Below the pieces are notes generated by a model. That model saw only the letters and a program-made list of their open reading frames with translations, ran no database searches and was not told the origin of the DNA. Both the position numbers and the translations under genes were made by a program. A DNA stretch of 12,023 nt from Clostridia bacterium (GTDB lineage Bacteria > Bacillota > Clostridia > Christensenellales > Borkfalkiaceae): NCBI GenBank assembly GCA_017620875.1, contig JAGAUH010000002.1, forward strand, positions 1-12,023. The letters run 5' to 3'. The stretch's first letter is position 1. Every line of letters starts with the position of its first letter. Of the stretch, positions 1 to 4,972 are shown piece after piece.

Positions 1-188
1 AAAAGGCAAAAAAGCCTAACCCGTTTGCAATAATAGGTATTGCTACTAGCGTTATACCTGTCGTAGGTTTAACCTTTAGTATAATTGGGCTTGCAAAAAG
101 CAAAAAGAGTAAAGTTGCAAGGATACTTTCTTCTATAGGGCTAGGCATATCTTCTTTTGTAATTTTTTGTATCCTTTTAGCACTTTAA
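1..188 (+). CDS. DUF4190-like small membrane protein, 3' end only (partial)
   Basis: Reading from base 3, an open frame runs to TAA at 186-188 and gives 61 residues; the start lies upstream of the window. The fragment begins KAKKPNPFAIIGIATSVIPVVG and continues as a hydrophobic helix, a short basic loop (AKSKKSKVAR), then a second hydrophobic helix ending FVIFCILLAL. An 'NP(F/L)AI.G' start, two transmembrane helices and a central lysine-rich loop are typical of DUF4190-type proteins of Gram-positive bacteria, which usually carry a soluble or zinc-ribbon N-terminal part. The function of that family is unknown. The stop lies 24 nt before the acyltransferase start with no terminator between them, so the two may be co-transcribed. 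The family assignment rests on pattern only. Confidence 0.6.
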   Translation, partial: KAKKPNPFAIIGIATSVIPVVGLTFSIIGLAKSKKSKVARILSSIGLGISSFVIFCILLAL

Positions 189-212
189 TATATAAAAAAA
201 GGGATTTATACT

Positions 213-1352
213 ATGGAAAACACACAAGAAACGTTGTTAAATTGTGAACAACTTAAAGATTCTCAAGTGAAAAGACAAGGCGGGTTAGACGTTTTTAGAA
301 TAATATCTATGCTTATGGTTGTCGTGCATCACGTTATTCTTCATGGTGGATTGTTATGGACTAGAGTAGGGAGTTTTAATTTTTATATCGTAGCCTTTTT
401 AGAAACATTGTGTATAATAGCAGTAAACTGTTTTGCTTTAACGTCGGGGTTTTTAAACGCGGATAAAAAAATAAAGATAAAAAATATTTTAAATTTATAT
501 TTGCAAGTATTGTTTTTTTCTGTTGCTTTGGGAGTGGGTTACTTGATATTCTCTAAAGAAAAAATTAGTCTTGGAGCAATTTTAAAGATTTGTTTGCCAA
601 TTGCATCTAACCAATATTGGTATTTCTCTTCTTATTTTTTATTGTTTTTATTTATGCCGTTACTTAATATAATATTAAACAAAGCAGACAAAAAGTTTTT
701 ATTTGTAGTAATAGTTTTTGCCGTGTTGTTTTTTGGGATATACGGTTTTTTGGGTTCGTATAAGTTTGCTGATGCTTTCTCGTTAAAATATGGTTATTCT
801 ACTATATGGTTGGCTATTCTATACGTGTTAGGTGGGGTAATAAAAAAATTGAATATTTTTTTAAAACTCAAGTCTTACGTTTGGGGCATATTATTTGTTG
901 TTTCTACCCTTTTATCTTTTGTTGTGTTAGTTGTTATGCAAAAGTTAAAAGGAAATGGTGTTTCTTTTATTAGTAGTTATTGTTTTTTATTTAATATTTT
1001 AAGTAGTTGTTTTTTATTAACGTTTTTTGCAAGAGTAAAAATAAAACCTAGTAAATTTTTATCGGTTATAGCACAATGTGCCTTTGGAGTATATTTGTTA
1101 CACGACAATAATTATGTAAGAAGTGCTTTTATTACTGGTAAATTTGCTTTTTTAAGTGATAAATCCTCATTAGTTTTGCTTTTAGGAGTATTAGGTTCGG
1201 CAATTGCTATTTTTGTTATAGGTACTATTGTAGAATTTATAAGACGCTTAGTTTTTAAATTGATAAGAATAAATAAACTAACGGAACTTATAGATAACGT
1301 TTTAGTAAAACTATATAACAAAATTACTATAAAAGAAGAAACTATAGAATAA
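213..1352 (+). CDS. Acyltransferase family 3 membrane protein (putative cell-surface O-acyltransferase)
   Basis: A 379-residue, very hydrophobic protein with about ten predicted membrane helices. After a polar N-terminus of about 24 residues comes GGLDVFRIISMLMVVVHH. This is the acyltransferase-3 signature, with R29 followed ten residues later by H40, which corresponds to the R-X10-H motif in the first helix of this family. Known members (OafA, WecH and similar) move acetyl or other acyl groups from the cytoplasm onto sugars of surface polysaccharides or peptidoglycan. The substrate here cannot be read from the sequence. The C-terminus is basic and cytoplasmic-looking. The start ATG follows AAAAAAAGGG with about 9 nt spacing. 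The gene is T-rich, which partly reflects its hydrophobic codons. A phosphatase gene follows 16 nt downstream in the same direction. Confidence 0.85.
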   Translation: MENTQETLLNCEQLKDSQVKRQGGLDVFRIISMLMVVVHHVILHGGLLWTRVGSFNFYIVAFLETLCIIAVNCFALTSGFLNADKKIKIKNILNLYLQVLFFSVALGVGYLIFSKEKISLGAILKICLPIASNQYWYFSSYFLLFLFMPLLNIILNKADKKFLFVVIVFAVLFFGIYGFLGSYKFADAFSLKYGYSTIWLAILYVLGGVIKKLNIFLKLKSYVWGILFVVSTLLSFVVLVVMQKLKGNGVSFISSYCFLFNILSSCFLLTFFARVKIKPSKFLSVIAQCAFGVYLLHDNNYVRSAFITGKFAFLSDKSSLVLLLGVLGSAIAIFVIGTIVEFIRRLVFKLIRINKLTELIDNVLVKLYNKITIKEETIE

Positions 1353-1368
1353 ATTTATTTTTGTTTGT

Positions 1369-1842
1369 ATGAAAAGAATTATGTTTGTTTGCCATGGCAA
1401 TATTTGTCGTAGCCCTATGGCAGAGTTCGTTTTTAAAGATAAAATTAAAAAACTTGGACTAGAAAAAGAGTTTTACGTTTGTTCGTCGGCTACTAGTACA
1501 GAAGAAATTTGGGGAGACGTTGGTAACCCCGTTTATCCGCCCGCTAAAGAAGAATTAAAAAAGCACGGCATTAGTTGTGATGGTAAAAGGGCTATCCAAG
1601 CAAAAAAGCAAGACTACGAAAACTATGACTTGTTTGTAGTAATGGATAGGTATAACCAAAGAAATTTATACAATATCTTTGGACACGACAAAGATAATAA
1701 AATTGTAAAACTTTTATCTTTTTGCGGGGAAAGTGGCGACGTTGCAGACCCTTGGTACACGGGGGATTTTAGCATAACTTATTTTGATATAGACCGCGGA
1801 ACGGATGCATTACTAAAATATTTATTATCTAAGGGAGAATAA
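1369..1842 (+). CDS. Low-molecular-weight protein tyrosine phosphatase
   Basis: 157 residues, the normal length for this family. The N-terminus FVCHGNICRSPMAE contains the C-X5-R phosphate loop, with nucleophile C8 and arginine R14. The general acid is D127 in the motif VADPWYTGDF near the C-terminus, where the family has DP followed by an aromatic residue. These enzymes cleave phosphotyrosine by way of a cysteinyl-phosphate intermediate. In Firmicutes several act on tyrosine kinases or glycosyltransferases that control polysaccharide production, and others act in stress or arsenate pathways. The acyltransferase upstream would fit a cell-envelope role, but that is inference. The ATG lacks a recognisable Shine-Dalgarno sequence (upstream bases are ATTTTTGTTTGT), so coupling to the upstream gene is likely. 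An in-frame ATG four codons later would remove residues before the P-loop and is less likely. Confidence 0.93.
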   Translation: MKRIMFVCHGNICRSPMAEFVFKDKIKKLGLEKEFYVCSSATSTEEIWGDVGNPVYPPAKEELKKHGISCDGKRAIQAKKQDYENYDLFVVMDRYNQRNLYNIFGHDKDNKIVKLLSFCGESGDVADPWYTGDFSITYFDIDRGTDALLKYLLSKGE

Positions 1843-1843
1843 T

Positions 1844-2035
1844 ATGGGTAAAAAAAATGATAGATTTATAAAAACCTATTCTCAAGGAGTTGTAGGTGTT
1901 ATAGAAATTTGGGTAGATAAAGAAACGGGAGTAAATTATATATATCGTTCTGGTGGATATGGCGGTGGTATAACAGTTTTATTAGATAAAGATGGAAAAC
2001 CCGTTATTTCTGATATTGTAAAAGAAGATAAATAA
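1844..2035 (+). CDS. DUF6440 family small protein
   Basis: 63 residues. After a short basic start (MGKKNDRFIKTYSQG) comes a run with the pattern 'EIWVDKETGVNYIY...GGYGGG.T.LLDKDGKPVI'. This strand-rich arrangement, with a conserved DK.TGV.Y half followed by LLDKDGKP, is what I know as DUF6440, a family common as short single-domain proteins in Clostridia and Bacilli. No enzymatic residues, signal peptide or membrane segment are visible, so it is probably cytoplasmic; its function is unknown. It starts 1 nt after the phosphatase stop, with AAGGGAG placed inside the end of that gene, so the two are translated from one message. The strong terminator downstream makes it the last gene of this transcription unit. 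Confidence 0.75.
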   Translation: MGKKNDRFIKTYSQGVVGVIEIWVDKETGVNYIYRSGGYGGGITVLLDKDGKPVISDIVKEDK

Positions 2036-2065
2036 TATTTATGGTTAAAGTAAAAAAATAAATAA

Positions 2066-2089
2066 CCCCACCGCAATTTTGCGGTGGGG
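2066..2089. terminator. Bidirectional intrinsic terminator between convergent genes
   Basis: The arms CCCCACCGCAA (2066-2076) and TTGCGGTGGGG (2079-2089) pair perfectly over 10-11 bp with a 2-4 nt loop, an exceptionally GC-rich island in AT-rich DNA. Read leftward, the stem is followed by TTATTTATTTTTTTA, a good U-tract, so it terminates the glycosyltransferase unit. Read rightward it is followed by ATAAATTATTT, a weaker tract but probably enough to end the unit that closes with the DUF6440 gene. Confidence 0.92.
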
Positions 2090-2094
2090 ATAAA

Positions 2095-3033
2095 TTATTT
2101 AACGTAATTGTCTAGAAAGTCTAGTATTTTAGCGTCGACGTTTATATCAAACTTTCTTGCAAAATAGTAATTTTGGCTAAGCTCTTTTAAATAATCAAAT
2201 TCGTTTATAGTAAAAATGTGAGGGTGTCCATTAAAAGCAAATCCTTCTTTATTAAAATAAGGAAAAGTTTTTAAACTGATTATATCATTTGGAGTGTAAG
2301 AAAGTTCTTTTTGGTGGAGACTAATATATCTCATTGTCATTGTTTGATAAAAATGTTCTTCTGGCGTGTGAGTTTTGGAATAGATTTTTATATATTTAGC
2401 ATTGCTTTCGTACTCTTTATAAATATAATTTAAGACGTCGTTTGGCAAAATCCACCAAGCAGAACCACCATATAGCTCCATGCCTAATTTATTTAGGTCT
2501 TTTTTGGGTGTTTTTATACGGCAGTAAATTTTATCAACTAGTAAAAATGGAGCTTTTAACATTTTTCTAAAAAAGTTATCTTTTTTAAATTTTTTATTAA
2601 TTTTGTTAGACCAATGCTTAAAAACGTTGTAGCGATTAAATTTGTAATACATCCACTCAGCATCATCATAATGGACGCAATCTATTATTGGTTTTGGGTA
2701 AAAACTCTTTAGATTGTTTAAGAGAGTATCTACAGACACCAAAGGATAGTCTTGTCCACTTATTAAAGCATAATATTTATAGTTTTTGTTGCAAAACTTA
2801 TATAATTCTAGTGGAGGTTTTACTAAATCCCAAGAATCAAGGTCTGCTTCGTGACGAGTGGGGCAAACAAAAATCCTATCGTTTTGAAACGATAAAAGAG
2901 CATTGTATCCTTCTTTCCAACGCTTATCGCAGTGGACGTATACGTCTATTTCTGGGTTGTTAAATTTGTTTATAAGCCTAAGCACCTGTTCTAGGTTTTT
3001 GTGTGCAAGTAAAAAAATTGCTAAAGTTTTCAT
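2095..3033 (-). CDS. Core-2/I-branching-type glycosyltransferase (GT14-like)
   Basis: 312 residues starting MKTLAIFLLAHKN, the usual beginning of bacterial Core-2/I-branching domain proteins. Further marks are VYVHCDKR (31-38), YYALISGQDYPL (87-98), GGSAWWILP (189-197) and HTPEEHFYQT (222-231). In the mammalian Core-2 enzyme the matching 'SPDEH' motif carries the catalytic glutamate, which would be E226 here. There is no signal peptide or membrane helix, so it should act in the cytoplasm or at the membrane face, adding a sugar from an NDP-sugar to a glycan. Donor and acceptor are unknown. Bacterial relatives sit in capsule, exopolysaccharide and teichoic-acid clusters. An AGAAGG site lies 9 nt before the ATG. 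It lies 48 nt downstream of the xre gene on the same strand with no terminator between, so the XRE protein may share its transcript. Confidence 0.87.
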   Translation of the reverse strand: MKTLAIFLLAHKNLEQVLRLINKFNNPEIDVYVHCDKRWKEGYNALLSFQNDRIFVCPTRHEADLDSWDLVKPPLELYKFCNKNYKYYALISGQDYPLVSVDTLLNNLKSFYPKPIIDCVHYDDAEWMYYKFNRYNVFKHWSNKINKKFKKDNFFRKMLKAPFLLVDKIYCRIKTPKKDLNKLGMELYGGSAWWILPNDVLNYIYKEYESNAKYIKIYSKTHTPEEHFYQTMTMRYISLHQKELSYTPNDIISLKTFPYFNKEGFAFNGHPHIFTINEFDYLKELSQNYYFARKFDINVDAKILDFLDNYVK

Positions 3034-3081
3034 TAAATTTTACCTTCTTTAAGCTATGGTGAGAGATTTTTGATTAGTGTA

Positions 3082-3291
3082 TTATATATTTTTTAAGCCC
3101 AACAAATAATCTACGGATACGTCGTAAAAAATGGCTATTTCCGCAAGTAAAGATAAAGGTGGTTCTCTTTGATCTTTTTCGTAATGAAGATATGTTACCG
3201 AATTTATATTTAGTTTTTCTGCAACTTGTTTTTGGGTTAATTTGTTTTCTAATCTTAATTCTCTTAATCTTTTTCCTAAAAATATTTGCAA
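3082..3291 (-). CDS. XRE-family helix-turn-helix repressor (69 aa, TTG start)
   Basis: A single-domain Cro/C1-type DNA-binding protein. Residues 6-65 form the five-helix fold: LGKRLRELRLENKLTQKQVA, then the recognition segment LNINSVTYLHYEKDQREP, then SLLAEIAIFYDVSVDYLLG. The ending 'DVSVDYLLG' is characteristic of the family. There is no C-terminal sensory, peptidase or peptide-binding domain, so any signal would have to act on the DNA-binding domain or come from another protein. The frame opens with TTG at 3289-3291, preceded by AAGGA 9 nt upstream, and has no ATG or GTG that could replace it. Directly upstream lie two TACCA-AAA-TGGTA dyads, which I infer to be its operators. It probably represses the divergent microORF transcript and perhaps itself. 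A glycosyltransferase gene follows. Confidence 0.88.
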   Translation of the reverse strand: MQIFLGKRLRELRLENKLTQKQVAEKLNINSVTYLHYEKDQREPPLSLLAEIAIFYDVSVDYLLGLKNI

Positions 3292-3300
3292 AAAATCACA

Positions 3301-3305
3301 TCCTT
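3301..3305 (-). promoter_or_regulatory. Ribosome binding site that fixes the TTG start of the XRE gene
   Basis: On the minus strand AAGGA is followed by 9 nt and then TTG in frame with the helix-turn-helix protein. The overlapping ATG (AAGGATGTGA) runs straight into TGA and cannot be used. A possible leftward extended -10 (TGGTATTAT, minus strand of 3313-3321) would put the transcript start only a few bases before this site. The xre promoter itself is therefore uncertain. Confidence 0.55.
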
Positions 3306-3307
3306 AT

Positions 3308-3336
3308 TTGATATAATACCAAAATGGTAGTACAAT
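3308..3336 (+). promoter_or_regulatory. Rightward promoter for the microORF transcript
   Basis: TTGATA (3308-3313, five of six bases of the -35 consensus) is separated by exactly 17 bp from TACAAT (3331-3336, five of six of the -10 consensus). Transcription would start near 3343, some 70 nt before the 18-codon ORF. The spacer contains the first operator dyad and the start site lies in the second. An alternative is an extended -10, TGATATAAT at 3309-3317, with no good -35 element. Confidence 0.65.
3317..3329. promoter_or_regulatory. Operator dyad 1, probable XRE binding site
   Basis: TACCA-AAA-TGGTA is a 5-bp inverted repeat with a 3-bp centre, repeated identically in operator 2. It sits between the -35 and -10 boxes of the rightward promoter and over the only leftward -10 candidate, so binding would block both directions. 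Assignment to the adjacent XRE protein is inferred from position and symmetry. Confidence 0.65.
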
Positions 3337-3339
3337 ATG

Positions 3340-3368
3340 CACAAAACTACCAAAATGGTAGTTTTGTG
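3340..3368. promoter_or_regulatory. Operator dyad 2 with extended 13-bp arms
   Basis: CACAAAACTACCA (3340-3352) and TGGTAGTTTTGTG (3356-3368) are perfect inverted repeats around AAA, containing the same TACCA-AAA-TGGTA core as operator 1. The dyad centres are 31 bp apart, close to three DNA helical turns, so two repressor dimers would bind the same face. If transcription starts near 3343, the RNA would begin with a 10-bp hairpin. No U-tract follows on either strand, so it is not an ordinary terminator. Confidence 0.7.
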
Positions 3369-3399
3369 AAAAAAGAAAAACGAAAAAATCTTGTAAACC

Positions 3400-3406
3400 A
3401 AAGGAG
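3400..3406 (+). promoter_or_regulatory. Strong ribosome binding site of the microORF
   Basis: AAAGGAG lies 7 nt (ATAAAAT) before ATG at 3414. This near-ideal Shine-Dalgarno sequence and spacing, in an otherwise A-rich leader, is the main evidence that the 18-codon frame is translated. Confidence 0.7.
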
Positions 3407-3413
3407 ATAAAAT

Positions 3414-3470
3414 ATGAGAAGTTGGGTAAAAGCTTTTAACGCTACTAGAGGAGATTGTGTAAAGGCATAA
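3414..3470 (+). CDS. 18-aa microORF of unknown function
   Basis: The frame ATG to TAA encodes MRSWVKAFNATRGDCVKA. The peptide is basic (R2, K6, R12, K17 against D14), has one tryptophan and one cysteine, and has no hydrophobic stretch long enough for a membrane helix or signal peptide. It has its own promoter, two operator-like dyads, a strong ribosome binding site and a terminator, so the unit is complete and self-contained. It contains no histidine, so it is not a his leader peptide. I do not recognise a family. It could be a peptide signal, a small regulatory protein, a modified-peptide precursor (no maturase is visible here), or simply the translated part of a regulatory RNA. Coding status is inferred from signals rather than homology. 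Confidence 0.5.
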   Translation: MRSWVKAFNATRGDCVKA

Positions 3471-3492
3471 CCCCTTTAATTTCTGTGTTTAT

Positions 3493-3547
3493 TATGGTGG
3501 AACAATTGCCCACACCATAGCGGGCAATTGTTCCGAAGAATTTTTTT
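3493..3547 (+). terminator. Terminator of the microORF transcript, with a competing upstream pairing
   Basis: GGAACAATTGCCC (3499-3511) pairs perfectly with GGGCAATTGTTCC (3522-3534) across a 10-nt loop, followed by GAAGAA and seven T (3541-3547). In addition TATGGT (3493-3498) can pair with ACCATA (3514-3519) inside the loop, giving either an H-type pseudoknot or an alternative hairpin that traps the left arm. The T-run begins 6 nt after the stem, which is further than ideal. It ends the short transcript just before the his promoter. Confidence 0.75.
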
Positions 3548-3565
3548 AAAATATATAATATATAC

Positions 3566-3594
3566 TTGACTTTAGTAAAATAAAGTGGTAAAAT
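3566..3594 (+). promoter_or_regulatory. his operon promoter
   Basis: TTGACT (3566-3571) and TAAAAT (3589-3594) are separated by exactly 17 bp, a near-consensus housekeeping promoter. The start should fall near 3601, leaving a leader of about 38 nt before the first gene. That is too short for a T-box or a leader-peptide attenuator, so control is expected at the DNA level through the two dyads that overlap this promoter. Confidence 0.85.
3571..3584. promoter_or_regulatory. his operator A (TrpR-like dyad in the promoter spacer)
   Basis: TTTAGT-AA-AATAAA is the same 14-bp element as operator B with one mismatch in the right half. It begins at the last base of the -35 box and fills most of the spacer, so a bound repressor would block polymerase. 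The TAGT-WA-ACTA core of the pair resembles the E. coli trp operator (ACTAGTTAACTAGT), fitting a TrpR-fold repressor encoded just downstream. Confidence 0.65.
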
Positions 3595-3607
3595 TTAGTA
3601 AACTAAA
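3594..3607. promoter_or_regulatory. his operator B (perfect TrpR-like dyad at the start site)
   Basis: TTTAGT-AA-ACTAAA has perfect 6-bp arms around AA. It touches the last base of the -10 box and covers the predicted start. Its centre is 23 bp from that of operator A, about two helical turns. The gene that follows encodes the likely binding protein, so the site would give autoregulation and control of the whole his operon. Confidence 0.72.
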
Positions 3608-3638
3608 GTAAAGAGCAAAAATTATTTAGGAGTAAAAA

Positions 3639-3917
3639 ATGAGTTCTAACGAAAAGAAAGAGTTTTTTGAAGCAATTTTATTATTACAATCCGTAGAAGA
3701 ATGCGAAAAGTTTTTTGAAGATACTTGTACCGTTAAAGAAGTGGTAGAAATGTCCCAAAGGTTAAAGGTTGCAAAAATGCTAAACGAAGGTAAAAGTTAT
3801 TTAGAAGTTGTTAAGGCAACCGGTTGTAGTAGCGCAACTATTAGTAGGGTAAGCAAGTGTTTGCAAAGCGACAACGGCTACCGCATGATTATAAATAGGT
3901 TAAAGGAGCAAGACTAA
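3639..3917 (+). CDS. yerC: TrpR-family regulator YerC/YecD type, probable his operon repressor
   Basis: 92 residues, the typical size of YerC/YecD-type TrpR homologues. The N-terminal two thirds are helical (EAILLLQSVEECEKFFEDTCTVKEV, then MSQRLKVAKML). The helix-turn-helix at about 53-75 reads YLEVVKATGCSSATISRVSKCL, matching the shape of the TrpR DNA-reading region (LGAGIATITRGSNSL). It is the first gene of the his operon and sits directly behind a promoter with two TrpR-like operators, so I infer that it represses this operon and itself, probably with histidine or a pathway compound as co-effector. Comparative genomics work has called such proteins HisR. The ATG has TAGGAG just upstream. 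The stop overlaps the hisZ start (TAATG). Confidence 0.88.
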   Translation: MSSNEKKEFFEAILLLQSVEECEKFFEDTCTVKEVVEMSQRLKVAKMLNEGKSYLEVVKATGCSSATISRVSKCLQSDNGYRMIINRLKEQD

Positions 3918-4972
3918 TGAATAACTTAAAAAACTACGAAAAAGCAGTTTTTGCTTTAAGGGAAATATACCTTTCTTACGGATATTTACCTTATAAAATG
4001 AGCAAGTTTGAAGAATACGATTTATATTTAAAAAACAAAGAGTTTTTAGTTAGCGACCGCGTTATTACCTTTACCGATACTAATGGAAAACTACTTGCCC
4101 TAAAGCCAGACGTAACCTTATCCATTTTAAAAAACGCTAGTGGCGAAAAGCAAAAAGTTTGCTATAACGAAAACGTTTATAGGGTTTCTAGCGGAACTAA
4201 CACCTTTAAAGAAATTATGCAAACGGGTATAGAATGTATAGGAAAAGTTGGCCTATACGACGTTTATGAGAGTGTTTTGCTTGCTTGTAAGAGTTTAGAA
4301 AGTATATCTGAAGAATACGTTTTAGACATTTCTCACTTGGGGATAATAAACAAACTTTTACAAGGGCAAGATAGTGTTTTTGTAGAAAAGATATTAGTTG
4401 CCTTATCCGAAAAAAATAAAAACGCAATTATGCATGCTTGTAAAGAATACGATAAACAAGATATGCAAAGCGTTTTAGTAGAACTTGCCACTTTATACGG
4501 CGACGTTAAGCAAGTTATACAAAAGTTAGAGAGTTTAGACTTAATTAAATACGCGCAAGAATTAAAAGATATTTATAACCTTATAAAAGATAGTAAATAT
4601 TATAATAAAATTAACGTAGATTTTTCTTTAACGGGGGATATAAACTACTACAACGGCATTATTTTTAAAGGGTATATTAACGGCATTGCAGAAAGCGTTT
4701 TAAGTGGCGGAAGATACGATAAACTTGCACAAAAACTAGGCAAAACTTGTTCTGCAATAGGGTTTGCGGTATATCTAGATTTATTAGAAAACTTTAACTA
4801 CACGCCAAGCGAGTACGACGTGGACACCCTTATTATATATAACGATACCGTTAGCGAAGAAGAAATAATAAAAGCCGTAAACGAAAATTTGAGTTTTGGT
4901 ACGGTTAGAGTTCAACAAGAAATAGGCACTTTAAGATATAAAAAATTGTTAGCATTAGGAGATAAAAAATGA
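3917..4972 (+). CDS. hisZ: ATP phosphoribosyltransferase regulatory subunit HisZ
   Basis: 351 residues related to the catalytic core of histidyl-tRNA synthetase without the anticodon-binding domain. It is the partner that a short HisG needs for activity and histidine feedback. Visible synthetase remnants are LLALKPDVTLSILKN (59-73), an altered motif 2 (VYRVSSGTNTFKEIMQTGIE, 87-106) and SGGRYDKL (263-270). The synthetase signature RGLDYYTG is degraded to GDINYYNG (240-247), losing the catalytic arginine, so charging of tRNA-His is not expected. These features separate it from HisS. The start ATG overlaps the regulator's stop by one base and has AAGGAG upstream. Its end overlaps hisG by ATGA, consistent with equimolar production of the two subunits. 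Confidence 0.92.
   Translation: MNNLKNYEKAVFALREIYLSYGYLPYKMSKFEEYDLYLKNKEFLVSDRVITFTDTNGKLLALKPDVTLSILKNASGEKQKVCYNENVYRVSSGTNTFKEIMQTGIECIGKVGLYDVYESVLLACKSLESISEEYVLDISHLGIINKLLQGQDSVFVEKILVALSEKNKNAIMHACKEYDKQDMQSVLVELATLYGDVKQVIQKLESLDLIKYAQELKDIYNLIKDSKYYNKINVDFSLTGDINYYNGIIFKGYINGIAESVLSGGRYDKLAQKLGKTCSAIGFAVYLDLLENFNYTPSEYDVDTLIIYNDTVSEEEIIKAVNENLSFGTVRVQQEIGTLRYKKLLALGDKK

Noticed and set aside
2688..2963. 91-codon open frame antisense to the glycosyltransferase
   Set aside because: No ribosome binding site or domain; the opposite strand carries clear family motifs across the same stretch.
3340..3368. Intrinsic terminator for xre or the microORF
   Set aside because: The stem is AT-rich and no T-run follows on either strand; the core repeated at 3317-3329 fits an operator better.
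3414..3470. Histidine leader peptide for attenuation
   Set aside because: The 18 codons contain no histidine, and the his promoter lies downstream of the terminator.
3490..3547. T-box riboswitch antiterminator, suggested by GGTGGAAC before a terminator
   Set aside because: Only part of the conserved AGGGTGGNACCGCG element matches, no stem I with specifier loop can be recognised upstream, that space holds a ribosome binding site and ORF instead, and the his operon has its own promoter after the terminator.
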